From Sinomicrobium soli (GTDB taxonomy: Bacteria > Bacteroidota > Bacteroidia > Flavobacteriales > Flavobacteriaceae): 64,000 nt of DNA. The DNA lies in the NCBI RefSeq assembly GCF_003285545.1, contig NZ_QLNV01000006.1, positions 62,001-126,000 on the forward strand, read 5' to 3'. The first letter of the stretch is position 1. Each line of letters opens with the position of its first letter. The notes beneath the pieces are model-generated. The model ran no database searches and was not told the DNA's origin. It saw only the letters and a list, made by a program, of their open reading frames with translations. The position numbers were made by a program, and so were the translations under genes. This document shows, piece after piece, positions 45,155 to 54,473 of the stretch.

Positions 45155-46633
45155 ATGAAAAAACATATTGTTACAGCAGTCATTCTGACGGTGCTTTCCC
45201 TGGTCTCCGGATACGGGCAGTACACCGTAGAAAGTGTTCCCAGCCCGAAAGCGGGGGGGCAGGACTATTTTGTGAGTAACCCCGACGGGATATTGAATGC
45301 CGTTGCCGAAGATTCCATAAATTCCATAGCTGTAGCCATTGAGCGGAAAACTACCGCAGAGGTGGCGGTGGTGGTCATCGATGATTTTGTGGGACAGGAC
45401 GATTTTCAGTTTGCTTTCGAACTGTTTGAAAGCTGGAAGATCGGGAAAAAGGAAAAGGATAACGGATTATTGCTGTTAGTGGCCAGGGAGCGAAGGAATT
45501 ACCGGTTTATTACCGGGTATGGTATGGAAGCGGTGCTTCCCGATGCCATACTTAAACGCATCGGGGAGGTATATATGGTCCCCTCCTTTAAGGCAGGTAA
45601 TTATGGCGAGGGGGTATTAAAGGCCATGAATGTTATCAGGGACATCACCCTGTCTCCCGGGAAGGCCGATGAAATAAGGGCAGCACTGAAAGGCCCTACA
45701 TTCCTGGACCGGTATGGGCAGAAACTGCTGTATGCGGCGATCATTATCGCTGTTATCTTCCTTGTCATGAAATATATGGACCGTATTATCTCGGGATCGG
45801 TAAAGCGCGGGACAAAGGTCAGAAAGGGGGTAAAGGAATTCATGAATGCCCTGGGAGGCGGGTGCGGTTGTTTCTTTTTCCTTGTTTTTGCCGCCATTTT
45901 CGGACTGGGATTCAGCGGGTATCATCCTGCCGTACTGTTCCGTCCAGCATTGATCCCGTGGTATGCTGTTGTTTTCGGTAGTATCATTGTGTTCTTTAAA
46001 TATCAAAGGGGCAATGAGCTGGTATCCAAATCGTTCAGGGATGAAAAAAACAAGTTGGAAGCCCTGGGGCGGTACCACCGGAGCATGGCGCTGCCCCTGC
46101 TGCTATCCCCCCTGGCTTTTTTTATGGTATTGCGGTTCCGGGGAAAGAGGAAAAAGATGAAGGAGCGTTTTCTGCCCCCGGATAACAGCGGGGCGTGGAG
46201 CCGGATGGACCGGGACAAACTGAAGAAATCTACCGATCTGCTGAGCGGCGGACAGCTCAAGGAGGAGTGGGCGTTATCGCGGAGCTACGAAATATGGAAG
46301 CACCGGGATACCGGAGAGGTCAGGGCTGTGAGCTGGCCCGGGCCCCGTTTCCGGAAATATGCCGACTGCCAGTCATGCGGGTTCAGGACGCTGGGGCAGG
46401 AAACGGTAAAGACGATTACCTCGGCGACCTACGACCGGGAAGGCAGGGGAAAGCGTATCCGGAAATGTGTGAACTGTAATCATGTGGAAGACCTGGGGAT
46501 AAAGATACTTCCCCGTAAACAGCGGAGTTCATCGTCTTCGGGCGGAGGGTTTGGGGGGAGTTCTTCTTCCTCTTCCGGTGGAAGTTTCGGTGGAGGGAGC
46601 AGTGGCGGTGGCGGAGCCGGCGGAAGCTGGTAA
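45155..46633 (+). CDS. TPM-domain membrane protein with zinc ribbon and Gly/Ser-rich tail
   Basis: A 492-residue protein; the ATG at 45155 begins the signal peptide, and the longer upstream frame simply translates the repeat array. After the signal peptide comes a TPM domain (about 45-165: YFVSNPDGILN, TAEVAVVVIDDF, NGLLLLVARERRNYRFITGYG, VLPDAILKRI). Membrane segments follow (about 190-208, 230-255, 260-280). A C-terminal cytoplasmic part has two CxxC pairs (CQSCG, CVNCN) forming a zinc ribbon, and the last 35 residues are almost only Ser and Gly, ending in Trp. TPM proteins support membrane-protein or photosystem repair, or act as phosphatases; here the role is unknown. Confidence 0.8.
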   Translation: MKKHIVTAVILTVLSLVSGYGQYTVESVPSPKAGGQDYFVSNPDGILNAVAEDSINSIAVAIERKTTAEVAVVVIDDFVGQDDFQFAFELFESWKIGKKEKDNGLLLLVARERRNYRFITGYGMEAVLPDAILKRIGEVYMVPSFKAGNYGEGVLKAMNVIRDITLSPGKADEIRAALKGPTFLDRYGQKLLYAAIIIAVIFLVMKYMDRIISGSVKRGTKVRKGVKEFMNALGGGCGCFFFLVFAAIFGLGFSGYHPAVLFRPALIPWYAVVFGSIIVFFKYQRGNELVSKSFRDEKNKLEALGRYHRSMALPLLLSPLAFFMVLRFRGKRKKMKERFLPPDNSGAWSRMDRDKLKKSTDLLSGGQLKEEWALSRSYEIWKHRDTGEVRAVSWPGPRFRKYADCQSCGFRTLGQETVKTITSATYDREGRGKRIRKCVNCNHVEDLGIKILPRKQRSSSSSGGGFGGSSSSSSGGSFGGGSSGGGGAGGSW

Positions 46634-46644
46634 CCGTTTTCAGG

Positions 46645-48069
46645 TCAGCAGTCGGAAAGAAAGACCCCTACTGCCAGTCCGCCTTCGGAGGTCTCCTTGT
46701 ATTTTGAATTCATGTCCCTGGCCGTTTCCCACATGGTCTGTACTACCTTGTCGAGAGGCACCTTGGCATCGAGAGGATCGCTATCCATGGCGAGTTCTGC
46801 GGCATTAATGGCCTTGATGGCCCCCATGGCATTGCGTTCTATACAAGGCACCTGTACGAGTCCGCCTATCGGGTCGCAGGTAAGCCCGAGATGGTGTTCC
46901 ATAGCTATTTCCGCTGCCATGAGAACCTGTTCGGTAGTACCTCCGGAGAGGGCTGCAAGCCCTGCAGCAGCCATGGCCGAAGATACCCCGATCTCTGCCT
47001 GGCAGCCCCCCATTGCCGCCGATATGGTGGCGTTTCTCTTGAAAATACTGCCTATGACCCCGGCCACAAGCAGGAACCGTTTTATCTGTTCGAACCCTGC
47101 CTTGTGATTCTCGATCACCATATAGTACATCAGTACAGCCGGTACTACCCCGGCACTGCCGTTCGTGGGGGCGGTAACCACCCTTCCGAGGGAAGCGTTT
47201 ACCTCATTGACGCTAAGCGCAAAACAACTGACCCACTTGAAGATCTGCCGGAACCTTACCCGGGTCTTCCGTATGGCCTGCAACCATTCTTCCGGGTTGT
47301 GGTAGGGAAGTGTTCCCATTAATTTCCGGTGCAGCTCATAAGCACGCCGCCTTACCTGTAACCCTCCCGGAAGGATGCCCTCGGTATGACATCCCGTATA
47401 CATACACTCCAGCATGGTGTTCCATACCCTTTGGAGTTCCGTGTCGATATCTTCCGCCGTTCTGAGCGATCGTTCATTTTCATATACGATATCCCATATA
47501 TTCCTGTTTTCCCTTTTACAGTAATCCTGTAACTGGGCGGCGTTTTCCACGGGGTAGGGAAACTGTTTGAACGCTTTCCTGTTCTCCCTGGCCGAAAGCC
47601 TTTCCTCCCTCACGACAAAGCCGCCGCCTATGGAATAGTAGGTCTCACTGCTGGTACTCCCGTCTGAGGTAGTGGCTGTAAAACGTATGGCATTGGCGTG
47701 GAACGGAAGGAATTCCCTGTGAAAAACAATGTCTGCCTTAAAGTCGAAAGCAATGCGCCGTGTATTGCCGAAGTGCAGTGTTTTATGAGTTTTGACTTCA
47801 TTTACGATCCCGGGGATATCCTCTACAGGGACGTATTCCGGGTCTTTTCCCGAGAGCCCGAGTACCACGGCGAGGTCGGTGGCATGGCCTTTCCCGGTGA
47901 GTGACAGCGAGCCGTACAGGGCTACATGTACATGCTTTACCTTCTCAAAGACATGTTGCGATCTCAGTTCGCCGATCCATAGTTCCGCAGCTCTCCACGG
48001 TCCGAGAGTATGCGAACTGGATGGCCCGATCCCTATCTTTAACATATCGAAAACACTAATGCATTCCAT
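46645..48069 (-). CDS. sdaA: L-serine ammonia-lyase
   Basis: A 474-residue one-chain (alpha and beta fused) iron-sulfur L-serine dehydratase, giving pyruvate and ammonia. ATG at 48067-48069 ([13 protein letters not shown]) is the family start; the frame extends upstream without similarity. Motifs: [12 protein letters not shown] near the N-terminus and APTNGSAG in the middle. The three cluster cysteines are [16 protein letters not shown] and VPCIERNA. It stands alone on its strand, converging on the TPM-domain gene with 11 nt between stops. Confidence 0.94.
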   Translation of the reverse strand: MECISVFDMLKIGIGPSSSHTLGPWRAAELWIGELRSQHVFEKVKHVHVALYGSLSLTGKGHATDLAVVLGLSGKDPEYVPVEDIPGIVNEVKTHKTLHFGNTRRIAFDFKADIVFHREFLPFHANAIRFTATTSDGSTSSETYYSIGGGFVVREERLSARENRKAFKQFPYPVENAAQLQDYCKRENRNIWDIVYENERSLRTAEDIDTELQRVWNTMLECMYTGCHTEGILPGGLQVRRRAYELHRKLMGTLPYHNPEEWLQAIRKTRVRFRQIFKWVSCFALSVNEVNASLGRVVTAPTNGSAGVVPAVLMYYMVIENHKAGFEQIKRFLLVAGVIGSIFKRNATISAAMGGCQAEIGVSSAMAAAGLAALSGGTTEQVLMAAEIAMEHHLGLTCDPIGGLVQVPCIERNAMGAIKAINAAELAMDSDPLDAKVPLDKVVQTMWETARDMNSKYKETSEGGLAVGVFLSDC

Positions 48070-48464
48070 AATAACAGTCGGTTTAATCGCCCTCCGGAAA
48101 TATCCGGGATACAGGACCGGTTGTGTCAAAAACCAAATTTCGGCAATGGTATTGTTATATAAATCACATTATTGAAGAGCAAATATAATCGAATACTTCA
48201 GATTCCCGAATTTCCCCGACCAATTTTATGCAGCCCTGAAACATCCTTGTAACCGCATAGGTGCCGGAGCCTGCGGCGATTGTCCTGTTTAAAGGGTGAG
48301 TCAGGGTAACAGGAGCCGCTGAAACCGGGGGTTCCGGTCAAAATGACAGTAATATTCTGCAATATGGCAGTAAAACCCGGACGGTATTTTTTTGGCATAG
48401 TCATTGACTGATGATATAGCAAAACGTAAAATATCTTAAAAATTTAAAATAAGAACACACTGTT
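48070..48464. other. Intergenic region upstream of dnaK
   Basis: About 395 bases between divergent sdaA and dnaK. A 74-codon minus-strand frame (48198-48422) has no similarity I recognise and is not called. No CIRCE-type inverted repeat (TTAGCACTC) is visible in front of dnaK. A promoter close to dnaK is likely but not clearly readable. Confidence 0.5.
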
Positions 48465-50387
48465 ATGAGTAAAATTATTGGAATCGATTTAGGTACTACC
48501 AACTCCTGCGTTTCCGTAATGGAGGGAAACGAACCGGTAGTCATACCTAATGCCGAAGGAAAGCGAACAACTCCTTCCGTGATTGCATTTGTGGAAGGCG
48601 GAGAGATAAAGGTGGGAGACCCGGCGAAGCGTCAGGCAGTGACCAACCCTCATAAGACCATTTATTCCATAAAGCGTTTTATGGGGAACAAGTTTTCGGA
48701 GTCTGAAAAAGAAGTGGGCAGGGTACCCTATAAGGTAGTAAAAGGAGATAACGACACCCCCCGTGTGGATATAGACGGACGTTTATATACCCCGCAGGAA
48801 CTGTCGGCCATGATCCTTCAGAAAATGAAAAAGACTGCCGAGGACTATCTCGGGCAGGAAATATCGGAAGCCGTGGTTACGGTTCCCGCATATTTTAACG
48901 ATGCACAGCGGCAGGCTACCAAGGAAGCCGGGGAAATAGCCGGGCTTAAGGTACAGCGTATTATAAACGAGCCTACGGCAGCGGCACTGGCTTACGGACT
49001 GGACAAGTCTAACAAGGACCAGAAGATCGCCGTATACGACCTCGGGGGAGGTACTTTTGATATCTCCATCCTGGAACTGGGCGACGGTGTATTCGAAGTA
49101 CTGTCTACCAACGGGGATACTCACCTGGGAGGGGATGACTTCGACGAGGTGATCATCAACTGGCTGGCAGATGAATTTAACAAGGAGGAGCAGGTGGATC
49201 TCCGCAAAGACCCTATGGCATTACAGCGTTTGAAAGAGGCGTCGGAAAAGGCCAAGATAGAGCTTTCCTCTTCTACGCAGACCGAAATAAACCTGCCTTA
49301 TGTTACGGCTACGGCTTCAGGGCCCAAACACCTGGTGAAGACCCTTACAAGAGCCAAGTTCGAGCAACTGGCAGACGAGCTGGTAAAAAGGTCTATGCTA
49401 CCCTGTGAAAAAGCACTGAAGGACGCCGGGATCTCAAAATCCGATATAGACGAGGTCATCCTTGTAGGAGGGTCTACACGTATTCCCAAAATACAGGAAG
49501 AAGTAGAGAAATTCTTCGGGAAGAAACCTTCCAAGGGGGTAAACCCCGACGAGGTAGTTGCCATCGGGGCAGCCATTCAGGGAGGGGTACTTACCGGGGA
49601 TGTCAAGGATGTATTGCTCCTGGACGTGACCCCGCTGTCTCTCGGTATCGAGACTATGGGAGGGGTAATGACCAAGCTTATCGAGTCGAACACGACCATC
49701 CCTACCAAGAAGTCGCAGGTATTCTCTACAGCGGCAGACAACCAGCCTTCTGTGGAGATCCATGTGCTTCAGGGAGAAAGGCCGATGGCCAATGACAACA
49801 AGACCATAGGACGTTTCCACCTCGACGGTATACCACCCTCTCCGAGGGGGGTGCCGCAGATAGAGGTTACTTTTGACATCGATGCCAACGGTATCATCAA
49901 GGTATCCGCTACGGACAAGGCCACAGGAAAGTCACAGGACATCCGTATAGAAGCTTCTTCCGGGCTTACCGAAGAGGAAATAGAAAAGATGAAAAAAGAG
50001 GCGGAGGCCAATGCCGAAGCCGATAAGAAGGCCAAGGAAAAGGTTGACAAGCTCAACGAGGCCGACGGAATGATCTTCCAGACGGAAAAGCAACTGAAGG
50101 AATTCGGCGACAAGCTGTCTGATGACAAGAAAAAACCGATCGAAGACGCTTTGGAAGAACTCAAGAAAGCTTATGAAAGCAAGGATATAGCGGTTATCGA
50201 ACCCGCCCTTGCCAAGCTCAATGAATCCTGGAAAACCGCCAGTGAGGAGATGTATAAGGCCCAGGCCGAGGCACAGCAGAACGGTGGAGCCCAGGCCGGA
50301 GCCGATACAGCCGATGCTTCTGCTTCCGGAAATGACAAGCAGGAAGGCGATGATGTACAGGATGTAGACTTTGAGGAAGTGAAATAA
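48465..50387 (+). CDS. dnaK: Molecular chaperone DnaK (Hsp70)
   Basis: A 640-residue Hsp70. The ATPase domain (1-385) has [54 protein letters not shown] and [10 protein letters not shown]; the substrate domain (about 390-505) begins [14 protein letters not shown]. The helical lid and a Gln/Ala/Gly-rich tail lead to the end VDFEEVK. It folds and protects cytosolic proteins with DnaJ and GrpE, which are not encoded next to it. A strong terminator follows directly. Confidence 0.98.
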   Translation: MSKIIGIDLGTTNSCVSVMEGNEPVVIPNAEGKRTTPSVIAFVEGGEIKVGDPAKRQAVTNPHKTIYSIKRFMGNKFSESEKEVGRVPYKVVKGDNDTPRVDIDGRLYTPQELSAMILQKMKKTAEDYLGQEISEAVVTVPAYFNDAQRQATKEAGEIAGLKVQRIINEPTAAALAYGLDKSNKDQKIAVYDLGGGTFDISILELGDGVFEVLSTNGDTHLGGDDFDEVIINWLADEFNKEEQVDLRKDPMALQRLKEASEKAKIELSSSTQTEINLPYVTATASGPKHLVKTLTRAKFEQLADELVKRSMLPCEKALKDAGISKSDIDEVILVGGSTRIPKIQEEVEKFFGKKPSKGVNPDEVVAIGAAIQGGVLTGDVKDVLLLDVTPLSLGIETMGGVMTKLIESNTTIPTKKSQVFSTAADNQPSVEIHVLQGERPMANDNKTIGRFHLDGIPPSPRGVPQIEVTFDIDANGIIKVSATDKATGKSQDIRIEASSGLTEEEIEKMKKEAEANAEADKKAKEKVDKLNEADGMIFQTEKQLKEFGDKLSDDKKKPIEDALEELKKAYESKDIAVIEPALAKLNESWKTASEEMYKAQAEAQQNGGAQAGADTADASASGNDKQEGDDVQDVDFEEVK

Positions 50388-50410
50388 GAATGTTTTTCTC
50401 AGTATATTGT

Positions 50411-50447
50411 AAAAATCCGCTCCGGTAAATCGGGGCGGATTTTTTTA
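50411..50447 (+). terminator. Intrinsic terminator after dnaK
   Basis: AAATCCGCTCCG pairs with CGGGGCGGATTT (one G-U pair), loop GTAAAT, followed by seven T. It begins 24 nt after the dnaK stop. Confidence 0.9.
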
Positions 50448-50579
50448 TTGGCCAGGTATCGTTTTATCCCCGGTTAAAATGCCATAAAATACCTTCCGGA
50501 GGGTATTTTATGGCATTTTATATTTATTGAAATTGCACCGGGCTTACTTCCGGACTAAAAACGTAATAAATGGCATATT

Positions 50580-51998
50580 ATGAATACACTTTACCTGAGA
50601 TTATTATTGTCTGGTTGTTTTTCTGTTGTTGTTGTGGGATGCAGTATGGGGGTGGCGACGATCTCTTCTTCCGGGCAGTTGACAACCGTCAGCCGGGAAG
50701 AATTTGACGAACAACAGGCCGAACAAGCAAAAAAAAGAGGACCGGACATGTACCGGCAACTTATACCCACAGCGCACCGGGAAATTTGGAATACCAATTA
50801 TTTCAAGGGAAGCAGCCTTGAAAATATTGACCGTAATTCGATAGATTATAATTCTTTGACATCACAGCATATAAACCGGCTTTCAGAAAACCCCACGGAG
50901 GGTACCATTGATATAAAATATAGGCGTAGTTCCTTATATACCCTGATGATAGCCGATTTGTCGGATGAATATCTTCATTACCAGACAAGGTATATTTTCG
51001 GGAGTAGCAGATTGCCGGAAAAGTTTAACGATCACAATATCGGCCCCTACCAGGTCCCCGGAAAAGCGGGAGATCCTGGCCAGGCTGAACATATCGGTAA
51101 TTACCTGAACAGTAATAAGGTAGCAAAGCAATTGGTAGCCCGATGGTTTAACAGGGGGGGTGACGGGGGCTTTAATATGAACCTGGTGGCCCGTAGAGGA
51201 GAATATAATGCCTCCGACCTGAATATAAAAGTAGCCTTGCACAGTTCCCGGGGGAAAGCCATGCTGAAAGATGCCGGGGAAGAACTGATCGGCAATACCT
51301 TCGTGGTAGTATATGATTTTGAAAATATTAATAATGACAGGAAGGTAGCCCTCTTTAGATATTCCTTGAAATCCAGTATTACTACCAGGGCCTATTTGTA
51401 CCGGCTGGTATGGAATGATGCTGTTGCTGCTGTTTTTTATAACGATTACTGGATGGATAAAAACGATATCGATCCTTCCAGAAAAGCCGCTTTTGATGCG
51501 TCGGATATTTTTAAACTCGAATATATCGGAAGTGTGGTTGTAGACGAAAATTCGAATACCGGAATAGTAAAACACAGCAAAGAGCAATTAAAAATATTGG
51601 AAAAGGAGACCCTCGACTGGAATGAGGTCAGTCTTATCCAAGACGATGCGGTTATAAAAAAGGCCCTTAATGTCTGCCTTAATGAACTGGAGCGGAAATA
51701 TGAGGAATTCCGTACCAAGTTTCCCCTTTTCAGCGGCGATCCTATCGCGGCTAAGGTAGGGACCAAGGAAGGGATCAAGGCAGGGGACAGGTTTGAAGTA
51801 CTCGAACAATTACTGCATGAAGACGGGGCAACCGGATACCGGAGAGTAGGCATTATTAAGGTAGCGGAAGAAGAAGATATCTGGAACAATACTACCCAGG
51901 GAGACTGGTTCGGAGAATCGTCTGAATCGGAATATACCATTTTCCAGGGGGCGAAAGGAAAATACGAATCAGGGATGTTGATTAGGCAGATAGACTAA
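50580..51998 (+). CDS. Hypothetical lipoprotein
   Basis: A 472-residue protein with a lipobox-type signal (VVVGC, Cys21). No catalytic motif or family is recognised. It contains WFNRGGDGGFNMNLVARRGEY-like and SSLYTLMIADLSDEYLHYQ-type segments and is mixed alpha/beta by composition. The C-terminal half (about 370-470) has a KVGTKEGIKAGDRFEVLEQ segment resembling flagellar-assembly-T/curli-like C-terminal modules. It ends with the TAA directly joined to the ATG of the next gene, so the two are coupled. Composition is slightly more AT-rich than the dnaK region by eye. Confidence 0.65.
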   Translation: MNTLYLRLLLSGCFSVVVVGCSMGVATISSSGQLTTVSREEFDEQQAEQAKKRGPDMYRQLIPTAHREIWNTNYFKGSSLENIDRNSIDYNSLTSQHINRLSENPTEGTIDIKYRRSSLYTLMIADLSDEYLHYQTRYIFGSSRLPEKFNDHNIGPYQVPGKAGDPGQAEHIGNYLNSNKVAKQLVARWFNRGGDGGFNMNLVARRGEYNASDLNIKVALHSSRGKAMLKDAGEELIGNTFVVVYDFENINNDRKVALFRYSLKSSITTRAYLYRLVWNDAVAAVFYNDYWMDKNDIDPSRKAAFDASDIFKLEYIGSVVVDENSNTGIVKHSKEQLKILEKETLDWNEVSLIQDDAVIKKALNVCLNELERKYEEFRTKFPLFSGDPIAAKVGTKEGIKAGDRFEVLEQLLHEDGATGYRRVGIIKVAEEEDIWNNTTQGDWFGESSESEYTIFQGAKGKYESGMLIRQID

Positions 51999-52841
51999 AT
52001 GAAAAAAAGAATTACATTGGTGAGTATTTATTTTATACTGTTTTCGGCTTTTGGCCAACAGACACCCACGGTAGAAGAAATTTATGCCAAATATATAATG
52101 GCCATAGGAGGGAACGAAAAGTTGGCAAACATCGTAAATAAAGTGGATGTAAGTGCTGTTTTTTCAGAATACACTATTATGGGAGCGGTCGAAAACCAAG
52201 GGACGACAAAGCAGGAAATTATTAATTTCCGGGATTATGCCAACGTGCAGTCTGCTACCATTCTCAAACAGTTTCCCTCCGCTTTGGCCGGGGATAAAAT
52301 AAGTTTTTCGAGATATCTTACCGCTAATGGTAAAACCACCATACTGTTCCCCGATGGGAAAAAACAGGTGATGGCGAGTACTACTTATAATCGTTACCAG
52401 GAACAACCCTTTCCGGAAACCGTAGCTCCTCCGGGAGGTAAGGTGCTGCCCAATGAAACTTTGAACGGCAAGGAAGTATATGTAGTGAATTATCAGCAAA
52501 ACATAACCGGTAGCGAATTCAATTGTTATGCCTATTTTGAAACCGATTCAGGCCTTTTGGTGGCCTCTAAGCTAATTGACAAAAAGGAAAGTTTCGGAAG
52601 TACTAATACCACGATTAGTGTAAATAACTACGAAGATTACAAGGAAATTGGGGGTATACTGATTCCCTACAAAATTAAGACGGAACAAAAAACGGAAACA
52701 ACGGGTGCCGTAAGCATGACTTCTGTCACCAAAATGCAAACAGAAGTTATTACCATAACGTTTAACATAGATCCCGAAGACTTTAAACAAAACTGTTTTC
52801 AGAGACCGGAAGAATGTTTTGCGGGATATATGAACGATTAA
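51999..52841 (+). CDS. Secreted hypothetical protein, LolA/lipoprotein-sorting-like
   Basis: A 280-residue protein with a signal peptide (ends SAFGQ). The opening YAKYIMAIGGNEKLANI and the following beta-rich blocks (MGAVENQGTTKQEIINF, LNGKEVYVVNYQQ, CYAYFETDSGLLVASKL, YEDYKEIGGILIPYKI) match the pattern of secreted proteins related to outer-membrane lipoprotein sorting and peptidase-associated insert domains. No active-site motif is visible. Start codon abuts the preceding stop. Function unknown; probably acts with the upstream lipoprotein. Confidence 0.65.
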   Translation: MKKRITLVSIYFILFSAFGQQTPTVEEIYAKYIMAIGGNEKLANIVNKVDVSAVFSEYTIMGAVENQGTTKQEIINFRDYANVQSATILKQFPSALAGDKISFSRYLTANGKTTILFPDGKKQVMASTTYNRYQEQPFPETVAPPGGKVLPNETLNGKEVYVVNYQQNITGSEFNCYAYFETDSGLLVASKLIDKKESFGSTNTTISVNNYEDYKEIGGILIPYKIKTEQKTETTGAVSMTSVTKMQTEVITITFNIDPEDFKQNCFQRPEECFAGYMND

Positions 52842-52949
52842 ATCAGACACCGTCAGGTTCGCCTGTAGAGTACTGCTACCATTTTTTGTTTGCTGTCAAC
52901 CCTTTTTCTCCATATATTCCGTTGAATGGATAAGTTACATTTATTCGGT

Positions 52950-53241
52950 TTAGAGGAAAGTCAGTCCGATTCTGCGGTTTAATCCCTGCTCAAATATTCG
53001 GATCAATGTCGAAAGTTGGATGTTCCCTTTTCCGTTTTCAAGTTTGGAAATATAACTTTTCTTTGTACCTGCCTTTTCCGCCAATTGCTCTTGTGTCAGT
53101 TTTGCTTCTTTGCGTGCAGATTTCAGCATTTCGCTCACTATGAACATTTGTGCACCTTCTTCGTATTTGTTTCGGCTTTCCGTACCGATTTTTCCGTGTT
53201 CGAGTTCAATTAGTTCATCAAATGTCTTTATATTTTTCCAT
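52950..53241 (-). pseudogene. higA: Frameshifted HigA-type antitoxin
   Basis: The frame from 53147 to 52950 encodes 65 residues with a complete XRE-type helix-turn-helix (KLTQEQLAEKAGTKKSYISK, LENGKGNIQLSTL) and the family end GLNRRIGLTFL. The normal N-terminus exists upstream: ATG at 53241-53239 reads MEKYK, then one extra base shifts the frame away from TFDELIELEHGKIGTESRNK, which continues in frame into the HTH. So the intact family sequence is broken by a single-base insertion near 53227. A shortened HTH-only protein starting at 53147 could still be made. The toxin partner upstream is also truncated. Confidence 0.75.
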
Positions 53242-53257
53242 ATTTATTATTTTTTTG

Positions 53258-53380
53258 TTAAAACCTGTCAACTTGTTTAATCAACTCGAAAACATATTGG
53301 ATTTTCCCTTTTACTTTTTGGTCTTGTTTTTGGTAAAACTCAATAAAATGGTTTCCGTAAAAGAGGATCTTTCTGTTCAT
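53258..53380 (-). pseudogene. higB: Truncated HigB-type toxin
   Basis: Forty residues starting MNRKILFYGNHFIEFYQKQD and ending LIKQVDRF are the N-terminal third of a HigB/RelE-superfamily (phage Gp49-like) mRNA interferase. The frame stops at TAA where the family continues with about 65-70 further residues, including the catalytic C-terminal half, so the toxin should be inactive. It lies 16 nt upstream of the damaged antitoxin start, the usual toxin-first order of HigBA. Confidence 0.7.
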
Positions 53381-53471
53381 GAAACAAAGTTGTCTCAAAA
53401 GATAACAAACATTTTCCAAGTTTTTGATTGCTTTTTTGGCTCGACCCATAATATACACAACTACCGCGACC

Positions 53472-53546
53472 TGTTTGTTGGGTGATGTCAGGATTGGTAA
53501 ACACACTCCAAACTTTGCTTAATGGTGCATTTATTTCAATGGTCGC
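53472..53546 (-). pseudogene. Fragment of an AHSA1/START-like gene
   Basis: On the minus strand, 25 residues reading ATIEINAPLSKVWSVFTNPD match the N-terminus of an AHSA1/SRPBCC protein, as in the intact neighbours, then the similarity ends. It overlaps the last codons of the adjacent membrane protein frame, which may therefore read through a deletion junction. Probably a remnant of a further family member. Confidence 0.55.
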
Positions 53547-54016
53547 TTCAAGGCAGCTGCATAAAACCTGCACCGATTTCTTGCAAAATACGACAAGGGC
53601 AATCCTATGGCAATAACCAATATAAACAATCCTTTTGTGGCATCTAACCACTGGAATTCGATTTTCGGAGCTCTGGTAATTGGCAGAACCAGCAGGTTCA
53701 TTACGAGCCAAACAATCGTTCCATACAATATACCTTGCAGTACTACTGATCGTGCTACTTTTTTGAGAGTAGGATAGATAACGAAAAACAATGATGTCCA
53801 GAAAAAAGCAATAAGAAAATGGATTGCCAGCCCGAGCAAGGCAATAGTGTAAGACTGTTCAAACGCTTTGTTGCCCAGGAGTCCGCTTGCGATAAACAGC
53901 AAAACACGCATTGGCGAAATACCGGAACTGAACCACGCATTGACAAATGCCAAAAGTATGTCCAGACTTCCGGTTACGAAACCTGCTTTCAGGATTATAG
54001 CGGTGGTTTTATTCAT
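53531..54016 (-). CDS. Four-helix membrane protein, DUF1440-like
   Basis: A 161-residue protein with four hydrophobic segments (about 7-27, 38-58, 60-84, 95-115, and another near 126-145). The pattern GSLDILLAFVNAWFSSGISPMRVLLFIASGLLG resembles small membrane proteins of the DUF1440/YagU type. The final residues (RCRFYAAALKRPLK) are unlike the family end and run into the AHSA1 fragment, so the C-terminus may be altered by a rearrangement. Last gene of the ArsR-led operon by position, about 80 nt after the DoxX-like gene. Function unknown. Confidence 0.6.
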   Translation of the reverse strand: MNKTTAIILKAGFVTGSLDILLAFVNAWFSSGISPMRVLLFIASGLLGNKAFEQSYTIALLGLAIHFLIAFFWTSLFFVIYPTLKKVARSVVLQGILYGTIVWLVMNLLVLPITRAPKIEFQWLDATKGLFILVIAIGLPLSYFARNRCRFYAAALKRPLK

Positions 54017-54040
54017 TATTCAATGTATCGGGTTATTCAG

Positions 54041-54074
54041 GCAGTACTTAATAACTGAGTAACCTAATAACCAG
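54041..54074. repeat. AATAACCT-type octamer repeats, second copy
   Basis: AATAACTG, AGTAACCT, AATAACC in period 8, like 40090-40120 but shorter. It lies between two genes of the accessory operon. Confidence 0.55.
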
Positions 54075-54097
54075 TAAATGTCCGGGTCCGAAGTGGT

Positions 54098-54472
54098 TTA
54101 GTTACTGTTTTGAATTTTGTTTTTGTAAATATAAGAAACTGCCAAAACACCCAGGAAAACCAACGGCATAATCATATAGCCGATGTTTTTATCTACAAAA
54201 GCATGGCTGATAAACGCGAAAATCAAGGTAAATGAGAGTCCTGCATACGCCCATTCCTTAAGCATTTTCGGGGTTTTCGGATAAGTAATGGCTATTACGC
54301 CAAGCACTTTTGCAATCACCAATGAGTAAGCGAAATAGTCGGGATAGCCTAATGCCTTTGTCCCGAATGTCATATACTCGGGTGCAGAGATCCAGGTGCC
54401 GATTGGCATCACGGCTTCCCAAAGAGCAATGATAATGGTAGCCGTCCAGAAAATAATTTTGTTCCTTTTCAT
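54098..54472 (-). CDS. DoxX-like membrane protein
   Basis: A 124-residue protein with four membrane helices (about 7-25, 45-65, 70-90, 98-115). The conserved FGTKALGYPDYFAYSL and AKVLGVIAITYPKTPKMLKEWAYAG match the DoxX_2/DoxX-like family. Such proteins are often found in operons with AHSA1-like and ArsR-type genes, as here, and no reaction is established. The stop of the upstream gene and this start are 1 nt apart, so it is translationally linked. Confidence 0.82.
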   Translation of the reverse strand: MKRNKIIFWTATIIIALWEAVMPIGTWISAPEYMTFGTKALGYPDYFAYSLVIAKVLGVIAITYPKTPKMLKEWAYAGLSFTLIFAFISHAFVDKNIGYMIMPLVFLGVLAVSYIYKNKIQNSN

Positions 54473-54473
54473 T

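Noticed and set aside
48198-48422. A 74-codon minus-strand frame upstream of dnaK
   Set aside because: No signal peptide, membrane segment or known motif; lies in the likely dnaK promoter region.
48430-48464. CIRCE/HrcA element before dnaK
   Set aside because: The TTAGCACTC-N9-GAGTGCTAA repeat is absent; the region is only AT-rich.
53340-53711. A 123-codon minus-strand frame as a single gene
   Set aside because: Only residues 56-80 resemble a family (AHSA1 start); the rest is out-of-frame sequence of the membrane protein and the higB remnant.
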